The notes beneath the pieces are model-generated. The model was not told where the DNA came from and did no database searches. It saw only the letters and a program-made list of their open reading frames with translations. From positions 729,995-793,994 of the forward strand of contig NZ_QHLZ01000001.1 in the NCBI RefSeq assembly GCF_003185915.1: a stretch of DNA of 64,000 nucleotides, read 5' to 3'. A program made the translations under genes and the position numbers. Shown here in pieces: positions 36,123 through 46,877 of this stretch; the first letter of the stretch is position 1; each line of letters starts with the position of its first letter. This DNA comes from Arthrobacter psychrochitiniphilus. GTDB lineage: Bacteria; Actinomycetota; Actinomycetes; Actinomycetales; Micrococcaceae.

Positions 36123-38096
36123 ATGGGCACGGCCAATTGGCCCGGATCTTCAGAGGAATCCAACCTTTCCGGACCGTCAGTTTCAGGAGTCAATCTCGAG
36201 AAGGCTCTCGAGAATTACTTCTCCACGGCCTTCCACTTCCCCGTAGAACCCTCCTCCGGGAACCAACACCAGGATCTTTTTTTCTCCGATCTTCCAGATC
36301 TTCCAGAAGGTGCTGACGATGGTCTGATCGATGAAGAAATGTTCTTCGACGCGGTGGCAGAACAAGCCCGGCGAGAATCTGCAGCCAGCTTCGGAGGCGC
36401 TGAAAGCTGCGGTGAAGGATTTGGTGAAGGATTTGAAGGATACGACCCCGCGCTCCAAGACAATCGGCTGCCGTACAATCCACTGGCTTGCGATCCACTG
36501 GCTGGCGAACCACTGGCAGACAATCCGCTGGCAGCCAATCCACTGCCAGCAGGCATGGCGCGGAAGTACCTCGATGTCCTGCGCTTCGCCGAGCCACTGA
36601 TTATGCCACCCCCACTGAGGGTGGCTGTTTATGGTGGGAGCAAACGTGTTCAGCGGCTGCTCCCCACCCTAACGGCTGAAGAGCAAGCTCACTACATTCA
36701 GTGGACACCCGAGCTGGGTGCGGCAGCATTGGCTGGCTTGGATCCCGCGAACCTCTCGGACGAAGAACTCCTCACCTACATTCAGGCCACGGAGCGTCAG
36801 GCCTCCTGGTCCATGGCCCGGCAGGCAGCGGCCATCAATGAGTTTTCCACGCGTCGACCGCCTGTGTGCGGCGAAGAACCACCCGAGAAGCACCCGGACC
36901 GCTCCCGTTATGCGGCGGCAGAGCTCATGGCCATGTTTGCTATCAGCACCGGCGCCGCTGAACGGCTCATTACCGACGCTGAGCTTCTGACCCGGCACCT
37001 GCCTGATACCTTCGCAGAATTTGATCAAGGCTCGCTGGACATCCGCAGGGTCCGCTCAGTGATCAGGGGATGCCAGAACACTCCCCCGGAAATTCTCCAC
37101 GAACTGGAACCCAAATTTCTCAACCAAGCCATGAACAGCAATCCCAACTCGCTGACGCGAAAAGTTCGCGGGCTCGCCGAACGTCACAATCCAGAGCCCA
37201 TTTCAGAACGTCATCGCAGGGCACGCACTGGCAGGGATGTTTGGCTCACGCCGTTGCCAGATGGCATGGCCCTCCTGGGAGCACGCTTGCCAGCCACTGA
37301 TGCCACCCTACTTTTTAACTCGCTCGATGAGTGGGCACGGTCAGCCAAGCTGAACGGTGAGGATAGCCATGGAATCACTCCCACAGGGCGTCCATCTCGT
37401 TCGCTCAGCGAATACCGGGCGGATGTGCTGATCGATCTGCTGCACCAAGTCCTGCTGCACTCATCCACCCCGCCGCCGAACACTTCTGGAGTGAACAGTT
37501 CCGGAGCAAACAGTTCTGGCGAAGAGGCGAACGGCGCAGGCTGGAGCGGTGCAGGGCCGTACTTCAGGAATCGAATTCCGGCCATTCTAAATATCACGGT
37601 TTCGGCGGACAGGCTCCTGGGGAAGTCGGCAGATCCTGTGATACTTGATGGATTCGGCCCCATCCCGGTAGACGATGTCAACCACCTAGCCGCCACTGCA
37701 AAGTTTTGGCGAAGATTCCTCACCGACCCGGATACTGGGAGAATGGTGAGCATTGGCCGGAAATCACGAAAACCGCCAAAAGCCATGGCTCGTGAAGTTC
37801 GGTTTAGGGACCCCGTCTGTACCGGTATTGGGTGTGACCGTCCCGCCCGCTCCTGCGAATTGGACCACACGAACCCCTTCAACAGAATCACGTACTCCTC
37901 AGATGGCAGCGAACTGCCGCCCGGAGAAACCAGCATCGAGAACCTGCGCCCACGCTGCCCTTACTGCCACCACCTCAAGGACGATCCTCATACAGGGTGG
38001 ACTGTGGAGCATGTCAGCCCGGGCGTCACCAAGACAACAACACCAACTGGGCGCGTGTACATACAGACCCAAGCTGGCGTCGAGGCCCCCGTCTAG
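36123..38096 (+). CDS. DUF222 / HNH endonuclease (13E12-repeat type)
   Basis: A 657-residue protein with a central DUF222 region (roughly residues 190-450, including LADRAHSS-type helical blocks and DVWLTPLPDGMALLGARLP) and a C-terminal HNH nuclease domain: CTGIGCDRPARSCELDHTNP, then LRPRCPYCHHLKD. These proteins are multicopy in actinobacteria, often beside mobile DNA; some lie in 13E12 repeat families. Residues 119-143 are degenerate pentapeptide repeats of the NPLAx type coded by five 15-base units at 36477-36551. The first 150 residues are acidic and low complexity. Role unknown; a nuclease in mobile or defence context is plausible. Confidence 0.88.
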   Translation: MGTANWPGSSEESNLSGPSVSGVNLEKALENYFSTAFHFPVEPSSGNQHQDLFFSDLPDLPEGADDGLIDEEMFFDAVAEQARRESAASFGGAESCGEGFGEGFEGYDPALQDNRLPYNPLACDPLAGEPLADNPLAANPLPAGMARKYLDVLRFAEPLIMPPPLRVAVYGGSKRVQRLLPTLTAEEQAHYIQWTPELGAAALAGLDPANLSDEELLTYIQATERQASWSMARQAAAINEFSTRRPPVCGEEPPEKHPDRSRYAAAELMAMFAISTGAAERLITDAELLTRHLPDTFAEFDQGSLDIRRVRSVIRGCQNTPPEILHELEPKFLNQAMNSNPNSLTRKVRGLAERHNPEPISERHRRARTGRDVWLTPLPDGMALLGARLPATDATLLFNSLDEWARSAKLNGEDSHGITPTGRPSRSLSEYRADVLIDLLHQVLLHSSTPPPNTSGVNSSGANSSGEEANGAGWSGAGPYFRNRIPAILNITVSADRLLGKSADPVILDGFGPIPVDDVNHLAATAKFWRRFLTDPDTGRMVSIGRKSRKPPKAMAREVRFRDPVCTGIGCDRPARSCELDHTNPFNRITYSSDGSELPPGETSIENLRPRCPYCHHLKDDPHTGWTVEHVSPGVTKTTTPTGRVYIQTQAGVEAPV

Positions 38097-38129
38097 GGCA
38101 ACTGCTGAAAACTGCCCCGGCTATCCGCA

Positions 38130-39077
38130 CTACCGTTCTGTGGTCCCTTGATGAAAGCGCAGACGCCATTGTTGGCCATCCAGCTGCCACAGAGAACTTC
38201 GCAGGGTGTTTCCATTCGTTGAAAGAGTGCGGTAGCTCAGCAGGGCAGTGGCAGCGTCCACCTTGTTCAGGTTGAGAACTTCCATTTCAACGTCTGCGGC
38301 CACCTCATCAGCTAGTAGTTCCAGCGTTTCCGCACGCGAACGCAGGCTTCCGGAGGCACCAATCTCTTCAAAGTCGGGGTGCAACAGCTCCGCTAAACGG
38401 AGCGGATTGGAGCGGACACTCGGGTCAAGTAGTTCCTGCTCGAGCTCGCGCACAACATCCAGGCTGCTCTCAACTGGGAGCGCGAACGAGGGATCAGGCT
38501 CATCGTCCAGCATGGAGAACAGCTCCGGTTGTGCTTGCCCTGCAGGCTGCCCCGACCCTGAGGAAGCAGAGTTGGCGGCAGGAATAGCGGCAGGGTTAGC
38601 ACCAAGGTTCGCGCCGGGGAATCCGGGCCCGGCGTTGGGGGAACGTTTGGCCTGGTGTGCGGTGGCTGCGTCCCGTGCGCGGTCATCAGCGGCCTCGTTC
38701 AGCTCATGCCCGGCATGGCCTTTGACCCACTCAAAGGTGAATTTGCGGCCCACAAGCGCGGCATCAATCTCCTTGAGAAGGTCCAGGTTCAGAACGGGCT
38801 TGCCGTCCGATTTTCGCCAGCCTTTGCGCTTCCAACCTGGCATCCACTTAGTGACGCTGTTGATCACGTACTGACTGTCGCACAGGATGTGCAGTGGTTC
38901 CTCCGGCATGTGTGCCGTGGATTTGAAGAGGTCAAGGACTGCCATGAGCTCACCCATGTTGTTGGTGCCGTGGTCCCAACCACCAGCACGCCAGCAGTTG
39001 TCATTCACATACCATGCCCAGCCAGCCGGACCGGGGTTTCCTAGAGCCGAACCATCGGCGGCAGCAACAATTGTCAT
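38130..39077 (-). CDS. rnhA: Ribonuclease HI with C-terminal NTF2-like (DUF4440) domain
   Basis: A 315-residue protein. Residues 1-145 are RNase HI with the acidic active site in VAAADGSALGNPGPAG, the Glu in TNNMGELMAVLD, Asp in HILCDSQYVI and Asp in EAADDRARDAA, plus the substrate-handling WVKGHAGHELNE. A Pro/Ala linker follows, then about 120 residues (ESSLDVVRELEQELLDPSVR to the end) resembling DUF4440/SnoaL-like NTF2 folds. RNase HI removes RNA from RNA:DNA hybrids. The fusion is longer than the usual 150-residue enzyme; the role of the second domain is unknown. Confidence 0.88.
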   Translation of the reverse strand: MTIVAAADGSALGNPGPAGWAWYVNDNCWRAGGWDHGTNNMGELMAVLDLFKSTAHMPEEPLHILCDSQYVINSVTKWMPGWKRKGWRKSDGKPVLNLDLLKEIDAALVGRKFTFEWVKGHAGHELNEAADDRARDAATAHQAKRSPNAGPGFPGANLGANPAAIPAANSASSGSGQPAGQAQPELFSMLDDEPDPSFALPVESSLDVVRELEQELLDPSVRSNPLRLAELLHPDFEEIGASGSLRSRAETLELLADEVAADVEMEVLNLNKVDAATALLSYRTLSTNGNTLRSSLWQLDGQQWRLRFHQGTTER

Positions 39078-39150
39078 GTGTTACATACTTTCAGACTCCA
39101 CCGACACTCAGGCACCAAAGGGGCGCCAACACCCCGCCGTCAGGGAAAGA

Positions 39151-39231
39151 AAAAACACCCCTGCCTGTAGCGGGGATAGATTTCGCATGCTTTTTGCGAA
39201 ATCTTACTGCCCGCGGGGCAGGGGTGTTTTT
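39151..39231 (-). terminator. groL terminator (compound hairpin)
   Basis: Outer arms aaaaacacccctgcc (39151-39165) and ggcaggggtgttttt (39217-39231) are exact complements and enclose a second hairpin (gatttcgca with tgcgaaatc). It lies 23 bases past the groL stop and, with tracts at both ends, could also stop transcripts from the other side. Confidence 0.88.
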
Positions 39232-39253
39232 ACTTGAGCGATAAGACGGTGGG

Positions 39254-41035
<1,782 letters not shown>

Positions 41036-41042
41036 CTAGAAA

Positions 41043-41069
41043 TTAGCAGTCACCACCTCAGAGTGCTAA
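41043..41069 (-). promoter_or_regulatory. CIRCE operator 1 (HrcA site)
   Basis: ttagcagtc, nine bases, gagtgctaa: one mismatch from the CIRCE consensus TTAGCACTC-N9-GAGTGCTAA. It lies 164 bases before groL. Confidence 0.93.
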
Positions 41070-41077
41070 CTCAATAA

Positions 41078-41104
41078 TTAGCACTCGGTACCTCAGAGTG
41101 CAAG
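41078..41104 (-). promoter_or_regulatory. CIRCE operator 2 (HrcA site)
   Basis: ttagcactc, nine bases, gagtgcaag: the left half is perfect and the right half has two changes. Only eight bases separate it from CIRCE 1, and the spacers of both share acctca. Confidence 0.88.
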
Positions 41105-41222
41105 CGGGAGCGGCACTATGTGCTTGCGGCGAACGGCCGGGCAGGGGCTGGGCCGGGCATTCCCGAAGCTGGCGCAGGGCTTCACTGCAGTTGGCGCCGG
41201 GCCTGCAGAGGGGTAAAAAAAC

Positions 41223-41837
41223 TTACGCCCCCGGGCCCAACACAACCGCTAGGGGAAGCCCGAGTTCTGCAGTATCCACCAACTCAGTGATATTCAGCAG
41301 CCCTCCGAGGGCTACAGCATTGGCCTTCTGCTCGAGGCCGCTGTAGAAAATAACCGATGTATTTTGCGGCTGCCCGCCCCAGTTGGAGGACTGTGACACA
41401 ACCCATCCATCGCCCTGGACTGTACCGGCGTAGCGTGCGGCAAGTCCCGGTACTCCGGTGGCGTTGAAGATGGCCACGGTAACGCTCTTATCAACCACTG
41501 ATTCGGGAGTTGCTTCAGCTGTGGGTGTTGACGTCGGCGTTTCCGTAGGCTTCGTGGTGGCAGAATCGGTCGCGGCGGGTGCCGTGGTGGCAGGCGCCGT
41601 CGGCGCAAGTGTCGGTGCCGCGGTGGTTTGGTTGGCCACAAGGGGCGGCGGCGTGGTGTTACCGAGAATTTTCGGCATGATGAAAAAGGCCAGAAGACCA
41701 ACACACAAGGCGGCGACGCCAACAATCATCAAAGGCATTAAGGAGCGCCCCTGGGCTTCCATCGAAGACCGGTGGACGCCGTGGCGTGCCGAGTTCTCCT
41801 CGACGGCGTCGAATTCATCCCGCGGGTAATTACTCAT
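41223..41837 (-). CDS. Membrane-anchored LytR C-terminal domain protein
   Basis: A 204-residue protein with a cytoplasmic N terminus of about 33 residues, one TM helix (LMIVGVAALCVGLLAFFIM), a long Thr/Pro/Ala linker (about residues 60-115), and a LytR_C domain starting SVTVAIFNATGVPGLAARYAG. LytR_C domains occur with LytR-CpsA-Psr proteins in wall polymer attachment, but here the LCP domain is absent. It pairs with the upstream DUF3263 gene on the same strand, a conserved actinobacterial arrangement beside ung. Confidence 0.86.
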   Translation of the reverse strand: MSNYPRDEFDAVEENSARHGVHRSSMEAQGRSLMPLMIVGVAALCVGLLAFFIMPKILGNTTPPPLVANQTTAAPTLAPTAPATTAPAATDSATTKPTETPTSTPTAEATPESVVDKSVTVAIFNATGVPGLAARYAGTVQGDGWVVSQSSNWGGQPQNTSVIFYSGLEQKANAVALGGLLNITELVDTAELGLPLAVVLGPGA

Positions 41838-41879
41838 TGTGCAGTGTGGTCCTTGTGGGTACGGTGGCGAAGGCGTGCG

Positions 41880-42245
41880 TTAGTTCCCGAGCCGCCGTGC
41901 GGAACGGGCCTGTTGCCGTGACAAACGTAGTCTACGCAACCGTTTGACCAGCATGGGGTCATAGGCCAGCGCGGCTTCCGTGTCGATCAACGCATTCAGA
42001 ACTTGATAATAGTGGGTAGCTGAGAGCTCAAACTTCTCTCTGATGGCCTGCTCCTTCGCGCCGGCATACTTCCACCATTGGCGTTCCAGATCCAGCATCT
42101 GTTGCTCGCGCGCACTGAGCCCCACAGGAGTCCCCAGCGTTGCGGTAGTTTCTGCGGAGGGCTCTGCGGAAGCAGTCTCGTGATGGAGCGCTTCAGTCAC
42201 AACAGTCCCTTTTCCGCTTGTCTCTCCCGTTCGGGCAGCAATCAT
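41880..42245 (-). CDS. DUF3263 domain protein
   Basis: A 121-residue protein. The C-terminal 80 residues (LSAREQQMLDLERQWWKYAGAKE, then ATHYYQVLNALIDTEAAL and basic RRLRRLRLSRQQAR) match DUF3263, a small helical family of actinobacteria that looks like a sigma-region-4-type helix-turn-helix. The first 40 residues are poorly conserved, so translation may start later. It precedes the LytR_C gene by 42 bases and is divergent from ung. A DNA-binding role is inferred only from the fold-like pattern. Confidence 0.82.
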   Translation of the reverse strand: MIAARTGETSGKGTVVTEALHHETASAEPSAETTATLGTPVGLSAREQQMLDLERQWWKYAGAKEQAIREKFELSATHYYQVLNALIDTEAALAYDPMLVKRLRRLRLSRQQARSARRLGN

Positions 42246-42373
42246 GAGCCCGCTCTGTCAATGATAGGGGTGAATTACCGCCCTGTCATTTGGGATTGCG
42301 TGGATGGGCCGGGCACTAGTGGGCGCTGTGGAGGAAGTCTCCTTCCCCCCACCATGGCCCACAATGGCCCACA

Positions 42374-43138
42374 ATGGAGAGCATGGACAGCGCACCCAGC
42401 CTTTTTGACCTGCCGGCCCCGGAACCCTGGGATGGAACACAATTGCAGGCCCTTGCCGCCTTGAAATCCGCTCCCCTGACACAAATGGCCCCTGATTGGG
42501 CCACAGCATTGGCCCCCTCGGAGGCCACCTTGGCGAGCTTGGGCGCCATGCTTGAACATGAGTACGATTCCGGAACTCGCTTCCTGCCTCTACCCACCCA
42601 GGTGCTGCGCGCCCTGGGTACCCCCTTGGCCGAAGTGAAGGTGTTGATTGTGGGCCAAGATCCCTACCCCACACCGGGACATTCAGTAGGTCTGGCGTTT
42701 TCCGTGGACCGCTCAACGCATCCGCTGCCTCGGAGCCTGAACAATATTTTCAAGGAATTGAACAGTGACTTGGGCATCCCACCTGCCACCCATGGAGATC
42801 TGGGTGCCTGGTCCCGTCAAGGCGTCCTGCTCCTGAACAGAGTACTCACGGTGGCGCCAGGAGCGGCAGGTTCACACCGCCGTCGTGGGTGGGAAGAGGT
42901 CACCGAGGCTGTTATTAGAATCCTCGCAGCACGGAAACAGCCGCTAGTGAGCGTGCTGTGGGGCAAGGACGCCCAACGGCTGGCGCCGCTTCTCACCGGA
43001 ACCCCCGTGATTGAATCGGCACACCCAAGCCCACTGTCCGCGTCCCGCGGCTTCTTCGGATCCAAGCCCTTTAGCCGCATCAACAATCAGCTATTAGCGC
43101 AAGGTGCCACCCCCGTGGACTGGCAATTACCACAATGA
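42374..43138 (+). CDS. ung: Uracil-DNA glycosylase
   Basis: A 254-residue family 1 uracil-DNA glycosylase that removes uracil from DNA. The water-activating motif is [20 protein letters not shown] near residue 92, the uracil-specific LLLNRVLTV follows, and the minor-groove loop is [13 protein letters not shown] near residue 216. The N-terminal 40 residues are variable. The start is uncertain between 42374 and an ATG at 42383 that has ggag just upstream. A DtxR-type iron box lies 6 bases past its stop and belongs to the next gene. Confidence 0.96.
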   Translation: MESMDSAPSLFDLPAPEPWDGTQLQALAALKSAPLTQMAPDWATALAPSEATLASLGAMLEHEYDSGTRFLPLPTQVLRALGTPLAEVKVLIVGQDPYPTPGHSVGLAFSVDRSTHPLPRSLNNIFKELNSDLGIPPATHGDLGAWSRQGVLLLNRVLTVAPGAAGSHRRRGWEEVTEAVIRILAARKQPLVSVLWGKDAQRLAPLLTGTPVIESAHPSPLSASRGFFGSKPFSRINNQLLAQGATPVDWQLPQ

Positions 43139-43143
43139 ACTAG

Positions 43144-43162
43144 ACTGGTTAGGACAACCTAA
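43144..43162 (+). promoter_or_regulatory. DtxR/IdeR-type iron box
   Basis: The palindrome gttagg-acaa-cctaac (43148-43163) aligns with 14 of 16 positions of GGTTAGSCTAACCTAA, the main part of the IdeR consensus. It lies 60 bases before the siderophore-interacting protein gene, and an IdeR-like regulator is encoded at 10.3-11.0 kb. Confidence 0.75.
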
Positions 43163-43221
43163 CTTGGCGCTGTTTCCGCGCCCACCAGGCCGGCCTGCTT
43201 ACCCGGCACCAGGAGCTCACC

Positions 43222-44076
43222 ATGACCTCACCACAGCCCGCCGCCACCCGCACCATGGCACCTGCCGTGAAACCGCGCACCCAATACACCCTCAATGTGC
43301 TGCGCAAGGAACAACTCAGTCCACACATGGTGCGCATCATTGCCGGCGGGCCCGGGCTGGCAAAATTTGAGCCCAAGGACGCCACAGACATGTACGTGAA
43401 GATCCACTTCCTGCACCCGGGCGTGGAATACACGGAGCCGGTGGATGTGTTTGCACTGCGCGAAAGCATGCCCCGTGAGCTGTGGCCCGTGACCCGCACT
43501 TACACGGTCCGCTGGATCGATCTGGCCGCGCAGGAGATTGCGATCGATTTTGTGCTGCACGGCAGTTCCGGGCTGGCCGGTCCCTGGGCGGCTGCGGCCA
43601 TCCCCGGCGACAGGATTATTTTCTCCGGTCCCGGTGGCGGCTATCAGCCCAACCCCGACGCCGACTGGCATCTGCTCGCCGGCGACGAAGCCGCACTGCC
43701 TGCCATTGCTGCAGCCTTGGAAGCTCTGCCCGCAGAAGCCGCCGGCCACGCCTACCTAGAGGTTGATTCGGCCGCTGACATCCAGCCCCTGGACAAGCCC
43801 CACGGCGTAGGCCTTACCTGGGTGTTCCGCAACGGGACCACCCCCGCCGAGTCCACGGCCCTCTTGGATGCCGTGCGCAACGGACCCTGGCCAGAAGGCA
43901 CGGTTCATGCCTTTGTGCATGGCGAGCGTGAATACATGAAGGCGCTGCGGGACCTCCTTTTCAAACAGCGCGGCCTGGAACGAGCACAAGTTTCACTCTC
44001 GGGATACTGGGCCTACGGACGCACAGAAGACTATTTCCAGGCCGAAAAGCGCGAACCCATCGGCAAGATCCTCTAA
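43222..44076 (+). CDS. Siderophore-interacting protein (ferric-siderophore reductase, SIP/ViuB family)
   Basis: A 284-residue flavoprotein. The FAD-binding barrel includes TRTYTVRWIDLAAQEIAIDF and HGSSGLAGPWAAAA (residues about 90-130), and the NAD-binding half has LLAGDEAALPAIAAALEAL and VSLSGYWAYGRTED near the end. SIP proteins use NAD(P)H to reduce imported Fe(III)-siderophores in the cytoplasm. It is a single gene with an upstream iron box, so it should be induced under iron limitation through the DtxR/IdeR homologue. Confidence 0.93.
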   Translation: MTSPQPAATRTMAPAVKPRTQYTLNVLRKEQLSPHMVRIIAGGPGLAKFEPKDATDMYVKIHFLHPGVEYTEPVDVFALRESMPRELWPVTRTYTVRWIDLAAQEIAIDFVLHGSSGLAGPWAAAAIPGDRIIFSGPGGGYQPNPDADWHLLAGDEAALPAIAAALEALPAEAAGHAYLEVDSAADIQPLDKPHGVGLTWVFRNGTTPAESTALLDAVRNGPWPEGTVHAFVHGEREYMKALRDLLFKQRGLERAQVSLSGYWAYGRTEDYFQAEKREPIGKIL

Positions 44077-44112
44077 CCCGTACGATCCTTGCGCCGGCGA
44101 GGAACTACCAGG

Positions 44113-45582
44113 TCAACGGCGGCGGTTCCTGCGCCGGTCCTTCGTGCCCTTGATATGCGTGAACGGACGGGCGGCGTTGTCTCCTAGCACCACGCCCGCG
44201 GCAACAGCCAGGATGACAATCAGGGCGTTGAAGAGGCCCACGAACCCGGTGATTGACTCTTCGGGTGTGAGGGTCATGACAAACATGGCGCGGAAGATGG
44301 ACAGTCCCACCAGCAAGAAGATGATGGACGGGACGGCCACCACCAGTTGCGGGGCACCAAGCCTAAGAGCAATGATGCGGGCCAACATTCCTATCACCAC
44401 GGCTGCAACAGCTGGTGCGAAGCGACCGCCCAAACCCCAATACATGCCCAAGTAGTAAACCAGATAGCCGATCAACGCCACGGCAACCGTTGGCAACAGC
44501 AACCGGACGGCAGTTTGTTCTGCAATGCAGATAGCCACTGTGGCCACGGCCACAAGGCCCAGCACAGAATACAAAGGAAGCAAGCTGTTGATGGTCTCGG
44601 CCACGTTGAGGCGCTCGGCCCCAAACAAGGCCCCGGTAACTAGTGCCACCGCAATACCTGCCACGATGGCACCAAAGCTCAGGAAGGCGGAGAGAAAACG
44701 TCCAGCGGCGGTGACAGGGAAGCCGTTGATAGCATCCTGAACAGCTGAGACCAGCCGCCCTGAAGGCAGCATCAGCAAGATTCCACCGGCCACCACCACC
44801 GATGGGCTCAAAGGCACGCGAGCCATAAAGCACAGCACCGCCACAATGGTGACAATGAAGGAACTGATGGCCGTGACAAAGAAGTCAGGGACCCGCCATT
44901 TACCCAGGACACGAGCAGTTTGCCCGGCCAGGAGGATGGTGATCAGGGCAACGATCATGCCAAAGGGTGTGCCACCAATGACGCCCACCACGGCGGCAGC
45001 AAAAACAGCTTCAGCAACAGCAACCATCCACCGAGGGAACGGTTTGGGCTTCTTGACAATGACATCCAGGCGCCGGTAGGCCTCATCCCGGCTGACACCA
45101 CCGGCGGTGATATCGGTGACCAGCTCATGCACTGCCACCAAACCGGCATAGTTGTTGGTCCAGGAACGAACCACCCGCAAAAGTGTGATGGGGACGGCGT
45201 CCCGCGGCGCATAGTTGATGATGACCGACTGGTTGGTGATGTCGACTTCAATGTGGCGCAACCCCAACGCCGCAGTGACGGCAATAATACTTGTTTCAAC
45301 TTCCAGGGCACCGGCTCCGTACCGGAACATGGTTTCGGCAAGGTGCAGGGCAAAGTCAATGGTTTTGCGCGCCGATTCCTCTGCCTTGCCCACCTGAATA
45401 GTGAAGTTGGCATACGGGCTGCCTGCCAGCCGGTCAACAATCTTCATGGGCGCTGTAGGTGGCGACTCTCCCTGAACCAGCTTGCGCAGGATGTTCTTGG
45501 CAACGGCATTAGCGTGAGCTGGCTGCAGCATATCTTTTTTCGGCACATCCTTCGAGGCCTGAATCCGGCGGTCAGATCCCAC
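44113..45582 (-). CDS. ThrE-like threonine/serine exporter family protein
   Basis: A 489-residue membrane protein. The N-terminal cytoplasmic domain (about residues 60-190, with VGKAEESARKTIDFALHLAE and GAGALEVETSIIAVTAALGL) matches the ThrE/DUF1212 domain, and about ten hydrophobic helices follow, including the second DUF3815-like half. The tail is strongly basic (KGTKDRRRNRRR). ThrE of Corynebacterium exports threonine and serine; this close fold suggests amino acid export, but specificity is not visible. GTG start with aaagg six bases upstream. Confidence 0.88.
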   Translation of the reverse strand: MGSDRRIQASKDVPKKDMLQPAHANAVAKNILRKLVQGESPPTAPMKIVDRLAGSPYANFTIQVGKAEESARKTIDFALHLAETMFRYGAGALEVETSIIAVTAALGLRHIEVDITNQSVIINYAPRDAVPITLLRVVRSWTNNYAGLVAVHELVTDITAGGVSRDEAYRRLDVIVKKPKPFPRWMVAVAEAVFAAAVVGVIGGTPFGMIVALITILLAGQTARVLGKWRVPDFFVTAISSFIVTIVAVLCFMARVPLSPSVVVAGGILLMLPSGRLVSAVQDAINGFPVTAAGRFLSAFLSFGAIVAGIAVALVTGALFGAERLNVAETINSLLPLYSVLGLVAVATVAICIAEQTAVRLLLPTVAVALIGYLVYYLGMYWGLGGRFAPAVAAVVIGMLARIIALRLGAPQLVVAVPSIIFLLVGLSIFRAMFVMTLTPEESITGFVGLFNALIVILAVAAGVVLGDNAARPFTHIKGTKDRRRNRRR

Positions 45583-45650
45583 AAGTCACCTTTCCAGTGT
45601 TTCCTTTTCTCTCACACGGCTGCTGCAAGACAGCAGCCGCGGGCAATGCC

Positions 45651-46724
45651 CTAGTAAAATTTTTGTCCCGTGCGCCGCACATAAATCTGGCGCGCAACCC
45701 GTTCCCCAACTGCCGTCCACACCTTGTATCTCCAGGGTGAGAGCGGCAGATCCCAGCAACCTATGAAGTCAGTGACGGTCTTTGTAAAACTGGTCTTGAA
45801 CAGGCCCAGCCCGTGGTGCGGGTGGGTGGGGTCCTTGAGCCGGTCCGAAGGCGGCGTGCCGCAAAAATCGTATTCCACCGCCCCCAACTCCTGCATAGCC
45901 AAAATGGCTTCCCACTGAATCAAGTGGGAGTCCCCGTACTGGGAGCGCTTCTGCAACGAGCCCCCATCTTTGTAGGTGGCTTTGGAACCGTAATTGATGA
46001 CAAAGGCACCAACGGAGGGAACACCGTTTTCATGGACAAAGAAGAACTGGCCCTGACCGCGGGCGCAGAACTCGCCCCAGAACTGCTGGAAGTAGGCAAA
46101 CTCACGGGCCTTGCCCGCATTCTTCGCCTCAAACGTCCCTTCCATGAGCCCGTACAGGGTCCGCATGGTTTCTTCCGTGGGCTCCGCCCGCTGGACCTCC
46201 ACACCTTCACGGATGGCCCGGCGAATCGCGTTGCGGCCGCGGGAGTGGAGCTTGCGCAGCAGTTCTTGGGGTTCGGGGGTGATGTCCAAAATTGCTGTGT
46301 GATCGTTGGGCTGCAAGTCATCAACCTTGATTAAACCTGCACCGGCGAAGATGGAGCGTACCTCATCTGAGGCCACAAGGTCAGGCTCAATTTTCGCGGC
46401 GAACACGTTGAGGCGGGCCCGCTTCACGAATGCCTGCAGCGCCTCCAACATGGCAGGAACGTGGGCCGCCTCAGCTGTGTCAGGGCCTTTCATGAGGTAC
46501 CAAAGCTTGCCTAGCACCGGGAAGGATTTCTCCAGAATGAGATTGTAGCTGGTGTAGCCAGCCCCCTCGAATGCGATGAATTGGGTGCCCCAGCCGTAGT
46601 TTTTCTTCACGGTCGCAAAGGCTAGGGACTGCAGCAAGTTCCCGCCGTTGGGGTTGGCGGTGACATGCCCATCCCAGTGGGCAATCTCGGCGGCTGTGGC
46701 AAATCGGGCGGTAAATTCTGGCAA
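45651..46724 (-). CDS. FemAB/FemX-type peptidoglycan bridge aminoacyltransferase
   Basis: A 357-residue double-GNAT protein of the lipid II interpeptide-bridge family. It carries KNYGWGTQFIAFEG, LHSRGRNAIRRAIREGVEV near residue 165 and the C-terminal GAVEYDFCGTPPSD, all seen in FemX/MurM-like enzymes. These transfer amino acids from aminoacyl-tRNA to lipid II to build the cross-bridge. The TTG at 46724 was preferred over the TTG at 46736 because gaggt lies five bases before it. It is followed by the ThrE-like gene after 68 bases. Confidence 0.87.
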   Translation of the reverse strand: MPEFTARFATAAEIAHWDGHVTANPNGGNLLQSLAFATVKKNYGWGTQFIAFEGAGYTSYNLILEKSFPVLGKLWYLMKGPDTAEAAHVPAMLEALQAFVKRARLNVFAAKIEPDLVASDEVRSIFAGAGLIKVDDLQPNDHTAILDITPEPQELLRKLHSRGRNAIRRAIREGVEVQRAEPTEETMRTLYGLMEGTFEAKNAGKAREFAYFQQFWGEFCARGQGQFFFVHENGVPSVGAFVINYGSKATYKDGGSLQKRSQYGDSHLIQWEAILAMQELGAVEYDFCGTPPSDRLKDPTHPHHGLGLFKTSFTKTVTDFIGCWDLPLSPWRYKVWTAVGERVARQIYVRRTGQKFY

Positions 46725-46877
46725 GTGAGACCTCAATTACGTTGGCGTGTATTCACTGCGTCCAGTCTACCGGGCCGGGTTCTCACAGCTCACACACAGC
46801 GGCTCCATGATCAAAGCCAAAGTCCCCGCCAGAACATTGCTACGTACGGCTGCCAGAAGGGTGCCCACCCTGGCAGG

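Noticed and set aside
39151..39231. The compound hairpin as a tRNA or riboswitch
   Set aside because: The arms with A and T tracts just past the groL stop fit a terminator, and no tRNA loops are present.
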